Source: Chromera velia (taxonomy: Eukaryota > Sar > Chromeraceae). Taken from it: a stretch of 53,593 nt of DNA. Within the stretch, counting starts at the first letter, position 1, and every line of letters begins with the position of its first letter. The notes under the pieces were generated by a model that saw only the letters and a program-made list of their open reading frames with translations, was not told the DNA's origin and did not search any database. Positions 9,767 to 22,736 of the stretch are shown one piece after another. Position numbers and translations under genes: made by a program. Location of the stretch: the NCBI GenBank assembly GCA_018398765.1, contig JAHBMJ010003348.1, forward strand, positions 38,077 through 91,669. Reading direction: 5' to 3'.

Positions 9767-12453
9767 ATGTCACAGGAGGGCAGCCAGCAGAACAAGAAGA
9801 TTGTTGTCATTGGAGGCACAGGAGCACAGGGAACTCCGATCGTCCAAAGTCAGTCGTTCAGACAGCTCGTCAATATACTCAGATGAGTTGCTCAGTCTGC
9901 CAGTTAAGAGACGGATGTCTGTGTCTTCGTCAGTGATTACCGACTTCAGAAATGAAGCCAACAGACCCACGGAAGGCGGAAAACACTCACTCACGTGCAG
10001 AAGTGCACAAGAGGTATCGAGATGGAAGCTGAAGTATGATGTTCATCTGTGTGCAATGTGTCAACTCCTTCGTGTCTCTCCCTCCCCTCCTCTTCTCGTC
10101 TGTCGACTGCATGTCTCTGCAGGTCTTGCCGGGTCCCTGCGGTACGATGTCGTGGTCGTGACCCGCAGCGTCGCGTCTGCGCGTGCGAGGGAGCTCTCGT
10201 TGTTGCCGAACGTGTCCCTCCTGGAGGGCCAGTACACCGACGAGAGCTTCCTCAAGAGGGCCTTCGAGGGCGCGTACGGGGCGTTCGTGAACACCGACGG
10301 GTTCACCCTTGGGGAAAGGGCAGAGGTGTACTGGGGCATGCGCATCTTCGAGCTGGCGGCTGCAGCAGGGGTGAAACACTACGTGTGGGGCGCCCTGGAT
10401 TACTCCCTCAAGTACGGCAAGTACAAGGAGGAATTCAGATGCGGTCACTATGACGGCAAGGGACGCGTCACAGGTCGGTGGGTCGGTGTGCGTCCGTCTG
10501 TGGCCCGGCCTGGTTTTTCCCTTCTCTGTTTTGTCGACGTCTTCCTGTCTCGCCTCTTGCGGTCCTTTTTTGGCTTCCCTGTCTCCTCCCTTTATGCCCT
10601 CTCTCCCTCGCTCCAATCCTTTCATCCATCGATCCTCTTCAGCAATCCTTCCTTCTTTCCCCTCTTTCGAGAGATTCCACCCTCTGGATTTGCCTCCTCG
10701 ATCCCTTCTGATGCCCCCCCCCTTTGCTGAATTTCTGCCTGAATGCAGAATGGCTCCTTGCACAGAAGGGCCTGGACATCGTGCCCTCTGTGTTGACCAC
10801 GGGGCCGTACATGGAGATGCTCTACGACGGGATGTTCGTGCCCAAACTTGTGGAGGGAGGGAAGACCCTAGAGTTCAGACAACCTCTCGGTCGGTCGGTC
10901 GGTCGGTCGGTTGGCCTGTCTGCCGTTGTTTAGTCGGGGTCCTGCCTGCCTGCCTGGCTTGGCTACAAACTTCGTCTGTTGAGCAGGTCACCTGTGTGCT
11001 TGTGCTTGCTCTCTCTTCCTCCTTCCTTCCGTCTTCCCTCCCTCCCCCGCTCGCTCCCCCCTCGGTCTTTTCGTTTCTCGTTCCCTCCCTGTCCAGCCAG
11101 GCAGCAATTCCTTCTTCATTCATTGTGCCTGCCTGCCGACTTCTCACTGCAATGCTCCCTCCCTTCTCCTGACTGACTGACTGCCTGCAGGTCCTCATGG
11201 AAAGGTCCCGATGGTCGCCTTGGAGGACGTGGGAGTGTTCGGCCTGTGGGTGTTCGATAACTTCGATCAGATGAAGTACAGAGACCTCAAGGTCGCCACC
11301 GCACACGTCGACTTCAATGAGGTCAGCCTGTCTTCGGTTGAGTTAAGGAGGGAAAGTTGAAGGATTGTATCCGGTTGTGCGTTTGTCTTCACTTGAGGTG
11401 TGACGTCTGTCCGTCTCCCTGGCTGGCCGACTTGTCTGCTGGAGTGCACCGTCCGCGCGCACCATTTTCAGTCAGAGGCTTCATTTGTTTGTCTTGTCAG
11501 ACTTCTGTTCGTCCTAACGTGCTCTCTCTGCTTTCTTGAGGCCATTCTGTGTGACTTGATTGCGCTCCTCTCCCTCTTTCTGTTTCCGTGTGTGTGTGTG
11601 TCTGTGTTTGTTGCAGGTCGTGGCAGCGTTCAACTCTCTGCAGGCAGAGAAGGGGGGGAACATGCAGGCCCGATGGAAGCCGCTGCCGATGTCCCAGTTC
11701 TTCGCAGACATGGGCGTTCCCAAGGGAGTTCCTGTCACTCAGGTGTTCGACAGCAGTGCCAGACACGGAGCTGAGGGAATGACATTCGAGGATAACTTCA
11801 GCGGATTTTGGACTCTCTGGTCAGTCAGTCAGGCAGGCAGGCAGTCGAGCACGCACGCACGCAGGCAGGCAGGCAGGCAGGTATACACTTAGAGAAGCGG
11901 GAAGGGGACAGACAGATTCCTGCAGGTTTGTTTCAACTGTTGCTATGAGTGGGAGGGCCCCTTCGGGTTCGAGATTTCAATTCAAGCCTGTTCACTGATT
12001 CGTTTTTGCTCTCGCGCTGTGTGGAGGTTGGTGTGTGTGTGCAAAAAAAAAAAAGGAAGGCCTGTCTGTCTGTCAAGGAAGGAACTGCTTTCTGAGTCTG
12101 TGCTCGTGCTCTTCAGTCTCGTTGGTTGTCCCTTCAGAATGTCTGTCTTTCTTTCTTTCTGTTTCTGCTTTCTGATTTCTTTTTTCTGATTTCTGTTTTC
12201 TTTAATTCATCTTCTTCATTCTCTCTTTCTGTGTGAGAATGTGCGTGTGTGCAGGTCTGCGAACGTGGTCGAGAGAGACTACGCGTTGCTCGACGAGATC
12301 CACCCGGGTCGTGTGCGTTCTGTGCGTGAGTGGATGGAGAAGCACAGCTACGACGGGAAGCCGAAGAAGGTCTTGGCTGACAACACACTCGGGAATTCCA
12401 AGAAGGCCCTCTTTCGTTTTGTGATGAGGAAAGTCTCCTGTGGCCTGTTTTAG
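9767..12453 (+). CDS. NmrA-like NAD(P)-binding Rossmann-fold protein
   Basis: Predicted 368-residue atypical short-chain dehydrogenase of the NmrA/NmrA-like group, whose members bind NAD(P) as redox sensors or act as reductases. Six exons: 9767-9848, 10123-10473, 10749-10889, 11191-11321, 11617-11819, 12255-12453; all five joins close in phase. The N terminus has the dinucleotide motif VIGGTGAQG, followed by YDVVVVTRS, the family's YGAFVNTDG strand and AAAAGVKHYVWGALDY. The C-terminal half includes VPMVALEDVGVFGLWVF and ends REWMEKHSYDGKP. The ATG at 9767 lies nine bases after an acceptor-like CCACAG, so a 5' UTR intron is possible. Donors here are GTCAGT or GTCGGT and most acceptors are TGCAG; introns 3 and 5 start with repeated donor motifs. 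No targeting peptide is obvious, so cytosolic by inference. Substrate unknown. Confidence 0.93.
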
Positions 12454-15400
12454 TTCGTAGGGGTTTTAGTTGACATGCAGAGAGCAAGAGAGAGGAGGGG
12501 GAAGGGGGGGGAAGGGACTGCGATCAGAGTCAGGAAGATCGAAAGGAGGAGAGATGGACAGTAGAGGGAAAAACCAAATCTCAAACAGAAGCACTCCATG
12601 CAGCAGAAAGGCATACAGAAGGGAAGAGAAGGGAGAACTGCAACAGTCAGTCTCTCTTGAGGAAAGGAATGAAAAGGGGAACAGAACTAAGGGGAACGAT
12701 ACATACATATGCATGACTCAAGCAACGAATCAATGAAAAACCGAACGAATGAATGAAAGACCGAATGAATGAATGAAAGAATGACCGAATGAATGAATCA
12801 ATGAAAGACCGAATGAATGAATGAATGAATCCATGGATCCGACGATGACGGGAGAGAGTCGTCGGATTGTGACAGCAACAAAAGTCGCATAGGGGGAAGA
12901 ATGCATATATGTCCTGGACGTCTCCTCTGTCTCTGTATGAGAGATTCGTACATGCATCTGGTTGCGTCTCATGTGTTTTGCTTGCAACTGCAAGGAGGTT
13001 TGACGATTGTGTTCATCGAAAGGCGAAAGCCTGAAAGAAGACAGAGATTTTTCTTTGGATGCGTGAGTCTTGTGAAGGAGGGAAGAGCTTTTTGTCCTTC
13101 TCTTCCTCGTTGGGACTCTAACGTCTCTTTTTTGTCGCTTCGAGCAATCGATCAATTGGGCAAAGGGAAGAATGGAAGAGAAGAGAAAAGATCTTGGAGA
13201 GACTGCACATGAGCATGAGGCTGACTGTATGACTGAGAGAAGAGAGAGAGGGCGGGGGGGGGGAGCTTGCAAAGAGAACAGCAGCCTTCGATGGTTCGAA
13301 CACTGTTCTTTCAGCGAGGTCCATTGGGAGCGCATGCATGTGCACCACGAGAAGAGAGAGAGAGAAAGAGAGATGACGAAAAAAGAGAGAAACAAAAACG
13401 AACAACGAAGCTCGGTCAAGGAAGAATGTTGTCCAGCCATACGTGACATGGCAATGTAGAGACAAAAACAGAGGCACAGAAAAAGGGGGGAGAGAGAGGG
13501 AGAAATAAATCCCACTGGTCTCAGGAATGCTCCGGTTGCCTCTTTAGCTGCCTCTCCATGTACTGTATGATGTACAGTTTGCATGTCTTCTTCCCTCTCT
13601 TTTCACAGCCTTCGTCTCACCACTTGTACAATACTGCTGCAGCAGACTACATTTTCATATGATCGTACGTACTACCTCTGCTGATGCGCACCAGTGGCAG
13701 CGACTTTTTAGACTGAAATCTTAGAATGCCAGTGCTGAATTTGAAACTAAAATTTTATAAGTTTAATTTGAAGCAATATGTATGTAAAAAACCCGTGGAA
13801 GTCGATTAATAGGTCAATTAATAATTATCATGCATCTAAAGTCATGCATCTAGTCATGTATATAGATTTTAACTGTTCAGTTCAGTTCATGCGCCATCGT
13901 CGTCTGCGCCTAGACTAGTGGCCTAGCCTTCGAGGCTTCCAACATTCGGCAAGAGACAAGCTTAGCAGCCCTCCCCCAAAGGAGAAAGCACACGCAAAAA
14001 CATGACAAAAGACCCCCAGCGGCTGAAAAGGGGCTTGTCCTGAACTATGAGAAAAGGTCGGCTTTAAATGCTGGTCTGTAGGATTAAAAAGTGGCGGGGA
14101 GGAGCCAAGCTGCCCATCTCCTTCTATCCCATCTCTCTTTTTTCTCTTTTTCTTTATTCTCTTTGCTTTTCTTTAACTGGTGTTCGTATACTGGGAAACC
14201 CACACCATCACAACTATTCTGAAGTGCCCCATGCATAGCATGTGCATACGTATGACTTGCCGTCCCAAACCAGGCGGAAAACCCCCCTCAAGTCATGCCC
14301 CCAGATTTTCGCCGTCTCCTCCGATTTTCTTCTTCTACACAGCATTGCCTTCTCAAAAACTTGCTGCGGCCTTGAGCGTGGCTTATCTGGTCAGCCTTGA
14401 AGGAAGAGGGAAACCTGGAAGGCTGGCGTCTACCCCCAAGCGTGCGAAATCACGGGCAGTGCCGTATTTGCCATAGTTCTAGATCTGTGTAGAAAGGGGG
14501 TCCGAACTTGCAGGCATCTCCTCAGTCAGTTGAAGCTCTGAGGTAGTTGTGGGTGCTTTGATTTTTAAATGTATATACAGTGTTCATAATGACTCAGAAT
14601 ATAACCATGCATGTATAGCTCTACATTCCAGGCCTAGAAAAAAACTCATCATCATCATTATTATTCACCATCGCTATCGGCCCATAAATGAGCGTCTAAC
14701 GTTCGACTGGTTCGATACGCAGCTGGACACACTGCTACTAACTAAGAAAAAAACTCTATAGTTAGCCAAAGCCTAAGTGGTCTTCTTACTGGTGGGCCAG
14801 TGACGGCTTTCACTAGGAAAAACATAGCTGCTATTCCTAGTAGCTCTTGAAACTAATTCCAATTTCCAACTATATGTGCTCGCCTCTAACAGCTAACACC
14901 TAACACCCCTGTAACGACTCGGAGATTCTGCCCATCTAAGTACACCCTCTGGGAGCTCAAAGCTTAATTATTGGTTTGATTCTCATCAAGCAGCACTGGC
15001 AATAAGAAATGGAAAGAAAAAAGGAATGGTTTTAAAAATCTGAAACAATTATAAATTTTTCTTTCATTTTTATTATAAAGAAAAAAAAAAAAGCTAAAAT
15101 AATTGCACTTCTTTAAATAAACAATAATAAACAATAAATGTCAATCAATTAATCAATCAATAAAAGACAAACAAGTTGAAAAATGCATAAAAATATGTTT
15201 AAACAGCTTCAAGAAGGACCTGGTAAACAAAGTTAACATAGCGGGGAGGCCTAGCACGGAACGAATCAATCAAGCAACCAATCAATCAATCAAAAAACTT
15301 ATGAACATATTTTTAATATCTAAGAACTGTGTGTTCTAATCTAAAAATAAAAATGCAGGAACATGGTGCCTGCTAATACGTGATTTAGAGTGAATAATGA

Positions 15401-15900
15401 TGATTGAGGGATTTCGATCGTTTATATCAGAGAAACGGCAGAAAACTTCACAGATATTATTAATTTCTAGCGCAGAAAGCAAAACACAAACAACTCATAT
15501 TCATATACTCAGCTATATTCAGTCGCACTCAGCCTGTAATGCAACAGTCACATGCTGTGAAAAAGCCCAGCTAGGCGGTCTACAGAAGAGAACTTCATCA
15601 GCATTTATCAGTCTCTGCAATGAAACGAGACTGAGTCTCTCAATGAGGTAGCTTGATCAAGGTCGATCCGCATAGGATCCGTAACAAAGACTCGGACAGG
15701 GACGGCTGAACCAACAGTCTCTGCATAACTTATACCATAGTCGCTCTTTCACCCTTTGCTTCTCTTTCTGCCTGTCTGAGACTGTCTACTTCGCTCTGGG
15801 TGTATCGGCTTTGATCTCTTTCTCATTTTTTCTCCCAGAACTTTCCATCTATCTACCTCTGTCTCTCACTCGCCCTCTATCTCTCCCTACGTCTCCGTCT
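12454..15900. other. Gene-poor interval after the NmrA-like gene
   Basis: About 3.4 kb with no recognisable exon. It begins with purine-rich 3'-flanking sequence, then simple repeats near 12.7 kb. From about 13.7 to 15.5 kb it is AT-rich, with A/T runs and ATCA/CAAT short repeats. Small frames near 14180-14476 and 15397-15651 resemble nothing known and are probably chance. Confidence 0.6.
12721..12835. repeat. GAAT/GAAAGACC-type repeat
   Basis: Imperfect array of GAATGAATGAAAGACC units, four to five times, grading into pure (GAAT)n at its end. Located 270 bases downstream of the NmrA-like stop. Confidence 0.85.
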
Positions 15901-15916
15901 GCCACCTGTCTGCTCA

Positions 15917-15918
15917 TG

Positions 15919-15972
<54 letters not shown>

Positions 15973-16190
15973 TATATATATATACACACACACACATACA
16001 CACACACATACCCACGCACACACACACATACACACACACATACATACACACGTACACACACACACATACACATACACACATACACACACACGCACGCATA
16101 CACATACACACACACACACATACACACACATATACACATATACACACACATACAACAGAGAGAGAGAGACAGAGAGAGAGAAAGAGAGTT
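15917..16190. repeat. (CA)n / (CATA)n / (GA)n compound microsatellite
   Basis: A pure (CA)n run of about 50 bases (15919-15968), a short (TA)n, then interrupted CA and CATA units to about 16155, followed directly by (GA)n to about 16190. The open frames over it (Thr/His or Cys/Val repeats) are products of the repeat. Confidence 0.95.
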
Positions 16191-18099
16191 CACACTCTCA
16201 ACGCCACATTGCACGGACACTCTAGCGCACACTTAAGCCCGCCTATTACTCAGATTGCCAAGCATGCACAGGTACACATCGCACACGCACGAGAGAGAAA
16301 CAAACAAAAAATAAGAGAGAGGGAGAGACAGAGGGAGAACAAAAGATAAGACAGACTATATGTGTATCTTCTTTTCCCTCCTTTTCTTCATGTACAGAGA
16401 AGACAAAGAAAGAAGGTAGCAAGGAACTTGAAGGAAGAAAGGAAGATGAAGGAAGGAAGAACAATAGACAAAAGAATAAAACAACGAGAGGCAGAGAGAC
16501 AGGCAGACTATATGTTTCTTCCTCTCCCTTCTTTTCTTGATATACATTACAGACAAAACAGATAGACAGACAGACAGACAAACAGACAGGCAGACAGACA
16601 GAAAGGTAGGCAAGCAGACGGACAGAGACAGAGTGTATGTTTCTTTTTCTTCTCCTTTCTGTTTTCTTTATATATAGAACGGACAAAAAGAAAGAAGAAG
16701 CAGGCAGACAGGCAGACAGGTAGACAGACAGACAACCAAACGGACAGACCTCTTTTCTTTTTTATTTGAAAGACAAATACAGAAATAAGGATAGAAAACA
16801 ATGCAAAACAAACAGACCGTGCGAGAGTAATGAACGACAGAAGGATGCATCATATACTGCCAGGCACATGAATCTGGATATAGATAGCAGAGAGATTCGT
16901 CTAGAAAGGCATCTTGCAATGAAATGGGCGTCGCGGACATCATTTTCTGAGAAACTTTCAGATAGACGTATAGACGGACATGACGATGGAACACACACAC
17001 TCATTCATTGATTGACTCGCACACAGACGGACTCAAAGCCGGATACCAGTTACAGACAGGACACTACAGGTACTGGAACGGTGAACCTATATGTGTGAGC
17101 CGAGCTAGAGGGAAGTTGAAAAGACTCGTGCAGCTGCTGTAGGGAAAAGCATGCGTATATTGACTGTTTCCTTTTCATTTCTGAAGGCAAACATGCAAAA
17201 AGGACATTGAGCTAAGAGCAGAAGAGGCGGAGACTGGAATAAAGGACTGACTCGCTTGGTTGCTCGATCCAGAAAGTCTCACCACAGCGCAAACACATAC
17301 TCTATGCAATTGATATGCTAAACCGCGGCGACGTGTGGAGACGGCCTTCGAAGAGTCATCTTTTCACCGTGCTCTCGCTTTCATTCACTCCGGCCCTCAC
17401 ACGGTTCAAGGTATCCGCGATCTGCTTACTCACAACAGAAAGTCTGGCTAGGCCTCCAGCCTATGCAGATAGAGATATATAGAGAGAAGACACAGACAGA
17501 GGATAGCTGAAAATTAGTGCTTGCTCGCAGTTTTAAAAGGAGAAGGGCATCGAGAAAGAACAGAATGGAGGGAGGAAAGGAGCTTTAAAGCAAGAAGGAA
17601 CGAAGGAAGAGGGGAGGGGAGGAAGGATTACTTGTGCCTCAACTGCCTCTTGTTGCCTCTCCCTCAGCGCATCACTCTCAATCTGTGACTCTCTATATTT
17701 CTCACTCTAAGACTTTTGCTCATTCGATCGCCGCACTTCACTCCGCGCGTCTAGCAGACTGACAGACTGACAGACTGACTGACTGACTTGTGCCAGCGAC
17801 CCCCGTGCCTAAGTACCCTCGCCAGCGTTGGAAGATGCTCGGCTCCTTTCTCCTTTCTCTCTGCCTCTCCCACCTCTCTTTGTTTCGCTTTCTTTCCTCT
17901 CTTCCGGGGATGGCTGTAGCTGTTGCATCGCTTGGCGGACCGGAGGCTGCTCCCACATTCTCCCTCATGCATCCTCGCTTACCGCCGCTAGACTGCATAG
18001 AAGAGAGAGGAGGATACAGGGAGATAAAAGGATTCGATGAGATTCGCAATTAAATAGACAAAATCTACTGGAAGCAAGGAACGGAGTTAAATAAAAGGG
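16191..18099. other. Repeat-rich intergenic sequence
   Basis: No supportable gene. Contains purine-rich stretches, a (CAGA)n array near 16560-16610 with further copies to about 16745, and a (GACT)n stretch near 17757-17787. A GTCAGT-like motif and pyrimidine tracts occur, but no phase-consistent exon pair was found. Confidence 0.55.
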
Positions 18100-18195
18100 G
18101 TCTACACTAATGCGGACGGGGTCTACATTCTGATGCAAGGACGTTTACAGAGATGGGGTCTACATTCTGATGTAAGGATATTTACAGAGACGGAA
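18100..18195. repeat. Two-copy direct repeat of about 44 bp
   Basis: GGGGTCTACATTCTGATG plus AAGGA and TTTACAGAGA occurs twice in tandem (about 18118 and 18156) with a partial third start (GGGGTCTACACTAATG) at about 18098. A few substitutions separate the copies. Confidence 0.75.
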
Positions 18196-18308
18196 AAGAC
18201 ACTAAAGAAGAAGGGGAGGGGGAGGGTTTGAGACACCGTACGTCTTATAAAGATTTTTTTGTGCGTCCCCAATCGTAACATGGATCTGACGTACGCAAGT
18301 ATGCGAAC

Positions 18309-18557
18309 GGCCCCGGAAAGCGTGAAATAGCGCGAAAATCAATCCATCCTTCTTCATACACTGCAACGGATAAGTGTCTCCCCAACTTTCCAGTGCTTTC
18401 CGGAGCCTTTTTTTTGCTATTTTTTTTGTATACTGCATATATACGAGCAGCGTCAGCGCGTAAGGTTCGTCAGTGTACAGCCGTCGCAGCGTTAGCGTGC
18501 AAGGGGGCTCTCGGGTAGAATGTTTTGTAAGTATCCCCCGCTTCGCTTTCCGGGGTT
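18309..18557. mobile_element. Short TIR element, family A (GGCCCCGGAAAGCG ends)
   Basis: A 249-base segment bounded by GGCCCCGGAAAGCG on the left and its near-complement CGCTTTCCGGGGTT on the right. The same two ends in opposite orientation bound 36576-36831, and similarity extends about 25 bases outside the left end (CTGACG..GCAAG..TGCGAAC). The interiors are not alike. No protein is encoded. Best read as a non-autonomous, MITE-like DNA element or foldback repeat; superfamily and target duplication could not be determined. Confidence 0.55.
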
Positions 18558-19153
18558 ATCCCAGTGCTGTGATCCAATTTGGAGCCGCAGGCGCGCGAGC
18601 GGCGCGCCCCCGGAAAAATACAAGGCACGCGGCGCAGGGCGCGCGTGTGTGAATTGCAGCGGCGTGGCACGCGGCAGCTCCTAGGCGGCGGCACACATAC
18701 TATCGGGGCCCCAATTCCTATTCCACTGAAATTGAGTTTGACGTAGTTTGACGCGCGGCGAGCCACGCGCAGAAATTAAGCTTAGCCGATTATGCGACCG
18801 TCCACGCACCGATTTCCACCGCGGTTAAAGCGGCGGTTTTCCACAGAAATTCAAAATCGAAAGACTTTGGGAAGAGTTAAATTCGGAAAGTCTTTCGACA
18901 ACTCAAAATTGAAAATTGATGTGACTGAAGTTACCAGTGAAATTCGTTTTTTCTTCAAAATCTCTATGAGCATAGTCAAGATATTATAAAAGAGGATGTC
19001 AGGGGCCCTTTGTTCGTTACTGCTTGTTGACAACCACTATCAAACAGTTCAAATCTGACAATCGATCTGACAGGTTTTACCACATTCGTTAGAGATTCAT
19101 ATGAGATTCATTAAATTGCTCTGCTAGCGACGTTTACGGTGCACCCCAAGCTT
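18558..19153. other. GC-rich then AT-rich flank downstream of the RlmN gene
   Basis: 18560-18760 is very GC-rich with repeated GCGCG and GGCACGCGGC words; from 18830 the sequence turns AT-rich and carries the word AAAGACTTT and near-complements. It abuts the 3' end of the minus-strand RlmN gene. No exon seen. Confidence 0.5.
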
Positions 19154-22100
19154 TCATTTTCGTCGCCACCGGGAATAAGCGACTGCAACAGCACACACCG
19201 CTGCAAGGGAAATAGAGATGGCAGACACGGCCGTGACGGGATCTGCGCAGCTGCGTAGAAGAGGGGAGAGATCCAATCGAAGCCCATTAACAATATTGTC
19301 AGAGCCCCCTGCAGCACTACCTTCTGCTCCCTGTACTACGCCTGGCTGCTGAGACGGCCGTTCCCGTTCCCCCTCCTGCTGCTTCTCTCTGCTCACCACC
19401 AGCTGCCCGCATGCAGCTGCGACGTCCTGTCCGAGCTCCTGCCTGACTACCGTGCGAACTCCGTGGGTCCGCACGAGATCCAAAAAACGATTCAGACGGG
19501 CCTGGCTGGGTGGCCTGCAACAAAAAAAAAGAAGTTGGAGAGCTTGGACGGGGATGCAGGTAAGCCGACGGAACTCATTGAAGAAAGAGAAACAACTGTG
19601 TGAAATACCCAGAACGACGAAAAGACGACGTTCGGCGAGGAGAAAGATCAAGCCCAAGAGATGCCCAAAAGAAAAAGGGAATTGAAATGCATGAGTAGGC
19701 AGGTGCTCTTAACATTCCCAGAACTTCTTCTTAAAATTCGACAACTAACTTGTAGTCGTGCGGCACGTCAGTAGGGTTATAGGGGATCACATTCAGCATC
19801 ACGCTGTCGGCTCTCTCTGCCAGCAGCTTCCCTAATTCGTGTGCCGTCTCGTCGGAGTCATTCACATCCGCAATCAGGACATACTCCACAAGAACAAACT
19901 GGGGTTTGCCCCCTCTTCTCTTGACTTTGCTCTTCTGGATACGAACGAAGTAGTCAGAAGCCTCCAAGATTTTTTCAAGAGACCACGCACGCGCTGAGGG
20001 GACGATAGAGGTGCGGAGGTCCTGCAAAGGGGCAAACGAAAGAAATGATAGAAACAGAGAGACGGAAACTGGACCAGAAGGAGGAACACAAAGGCAAAGG
20101 GGGATGTAGGAGAGAGAAAATAGAAACTAGGAAGGAGAAAAAAGAATCCTTACGAACAGAAGAAAGGAACGAAGGTAACTGGAGGAACAGCACAACAGAA
20201 GACTTCTTCAAGTCTGTTTTTTCTGCCGCATGCATCCCTCTTCGCTTCGCTTCATCATTCCACATCAGCCTGCCTGCCTGCTTGTCCACTCACTCACTCA
20301 CTCACCTGTGTGGGCGCATGCAGCGAGAGAGCCAAGGAGCATCCAGGTGCGTCGTGTGCGAGTTTTCGGAGTTTGGGGACCACTCCCACAGTCGAAACGG
20401 AGATCCGAGAAGCAGCCAACTGGAATCTTCGGACATCCGTCATGCCCCTGATTGATGTCATTCCGTTCCAAGAAACGGAAAGGGAAAGAGGGAGACACAC
20501 ACGGAAAAACGGATTAAAAGGACATTCAGGCGGACCGATCGATGGACACAGAAAAGCAAACTCACAAATACAGAAACAAAACCAAGAAGAACCCCCTCCA
20601 GACTGCAGAGCAGACAAAAAGTGCGTCGAGGAGGAAAAGAAACAAGGGGGGGGGAAACAGAGACCCAAGACCAAAGTGTTCTTCATACAACTACCAGACC
20701 AATGCATTTTGCACTGCCTCCTCCTTGACTTGCTGACTGACTGACTGACCTAATTGCCCCCACAACCTCTTCGTAGTTGTCGAGAGGCTCTCCCATACCC
20801 ATGAACACAACATTCCGAATTTGCTCCACGCTGTCCGTTGGGAGGGGAGGGAAGGGAAAACACACACGGAACATAGGAGGGAAGTTACACGCACCATGTT
20901 GGATCGAAAATGTGAAACCGTCTAGCTGTCTTCTCTTCTCGGTTTCTCTCCCTCTGCCCTCCGTGCCCACTCAAACTCAGTTTGTCTCCCTTCCATTCCA
21001 CGCCACACTGCTGTCTTCTCTTTCTCGACTTTCTTTGTGTTCTCTCAACGCTTCCTTCTTTTCACTCCCTCCGCCTAGATGATTGGTTTTTCTTGAAGTA
21101 ATCGCTACGACGGGCCTTGATCGAGTGATCGAGCATTCGTATCTCAAAAAGGAGAGCCTTGATTTATTCACTCTTTCTGTATGAAAATGAATGCGTGCAT
21201 CGATTGATCTCCAAAAGGAGATCCGTGAAGGGGAGTCAAGAAAAGCGTGAATATAGTGACCTTCCAGACTGCTTCAATGTGTTCATATACTCCACAGACG
21301 AACAGTGACCAACTTGTTTGCGTGGTAGAGCTGCTCAAGAATCTCTCCCGCTGTCAGGTTGGCGACTAGTCCCATGGTCCCAGTTGCACAGAAAGTGCAC
21401 CCCATCTGGCACCCAACCTGCGAGAGTCGCGATGCATGAGCGCTTTGTGAGTATCACGTTTTCAATGCGCGCGTTCAACATCTTTCAAACTTTTCGAAGT
21501 AACACAATAAACAACCACGACCCCCACGCCGGACGGGCGGCTGCCAGGAAGTCCAGGAAAAGGCGAGTGCCACCCTTCGACCGGACACGTACTAAACCAT
21601 GCAGGTGCTGGTTGAAGAACGCAGTCCGAGAAAAACCAAGAAGCAACATTGCACGTACATTGCAGAGATCAGAAAGGAAGGCAAGAAAAGGAAAAGAAAG
21701 AACAACCCTGAATGCAGGAATGGGTACTTGACTTCAGACGCACCTGCGAAGAGACACACACAGTGGCTCTCCGATTGCTTTTGAATTCCCTTGGGCCTTT
21801 TGACGACGTGGTCACGCTCCCCTTGTCGTCCCCACACTCCCCCTCCTCCTCCTCCTGTCCCTCCCCAATTTCATCCTCATCTACAGACTCTCTGACCTCC
21901 TCTTTCCGCTGTCCCCGCAGTTCCTGTACGCATAAATGCATGTGGGTGCATGCACCAACAGTATTTGAGTTTGGGGGGAAAGAAACTGTATACCCGCTGA
22001 CAGTCATCCCACTTCCGACAGCTCATTCATGCACATACGTGTCACGGTGGAATAGTCCTGCATCTCACTGCCTGGCGGGTTCTGTCTGCACATTTGCTTT

Positions 22101-22736
22101 CAAATCAAACTTTTTCGGGAAGGACTTTGAACCCTCCACTCTAGTGATTACTGGATAAACCGAGCCATGGAAATCCCCATCGCACCTTCAGTGAGGGGAG
22201 GTGGAGACGCTCTCACCCCCAACGAAGCAAGCAGACAAATTGCTGAACCACCGTAAAAGATGCATGCAATCCCACTGGTAGAAGACGAAAGGCGACCAGA
22301 GGAGAATGGCGACAAAACCCAACAGCCTACGTACCTCAGGAAAGGAAGCCAGCTGCACGGCCCCGTACCTCATGATCACGCTCTCAATTTTCCTGTCGTC
22401 GTGCAGTTGGATCAAAAGCTTGACTGCCGACTTGTCTGCAGACACCTGCCTGTCGAGGACCTTGGACGTGACGGTCAGCTCTTCCTGAAACATCTGGACC
22501 GCCTTCTTCGACACATTGGGGACTTCGTCCAGTTCTTCCAAGGAGAGACGGTGCTGGATCAGATAGCGCCAGAGTGTGAAAGCGTGAGCTTCCTTGAGGC
22601 CCCGTTTCCGAAACTCCTCGAGGACATAGGCTTCATCGAAGACGGACACCTTTGTCATCGCGGATCGTCTCTGATTTGCCGACTTGCCCGTCTTCTTCTT
22701 GGCGGCCTCGTCCCACTCGACTGCGGAATCCGTCAT
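19154..22736 (-). CDS. rlmN: RlmN-like dual-specificity rRNA/tRNA adenine C2 methyltransferase (radical SAM)
   Basis: Radical SAM enzyme of the RlmN/Cfr family, which methylates C2 of A2503 in 23S rRNA and A37 in some tRNAs; in eukaryotes it is usually organellar. Exons in transcript order: 22736-22335, 21923-21744, 21417-about 21296, 20830-20750, 20447-20306, 20021-19750, 19514-19154; about 519 residues. Visible: N-terminal helical domain ([20 protein letters not shown]), [20 protein letters not shown] with the CX3CX2C 4Fe-4S motif, [59 protein letters not shown] and AAACGQLVV with the acceptor Cys. Only the exon 3/4 join is uncertain: the donor may lie at 21310 or 21296. An acidic insert ([15 protein letters not shown]) precedes CVSSQ. 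Unusually, the C terminus ends in a hydrophobic stretch followed by RWRRK. ATG 22736 is the first in frame; an upstream exon with a targeting peptide cannot be excluded. Confidence 0.93.

Noticed and set aside
12730-13584. 284-codon minus-strand frame with Phe/Ser-rich sequence
   Set aside because: It is the complement of purine-rich 3' flank and GAAT repeats; no motif and no splice partners.
15811-16236. Thr/His- or Cys/Val-repeat proteins on both strands
   Set aside because: Pure translation of the CA/GA microsatellite.
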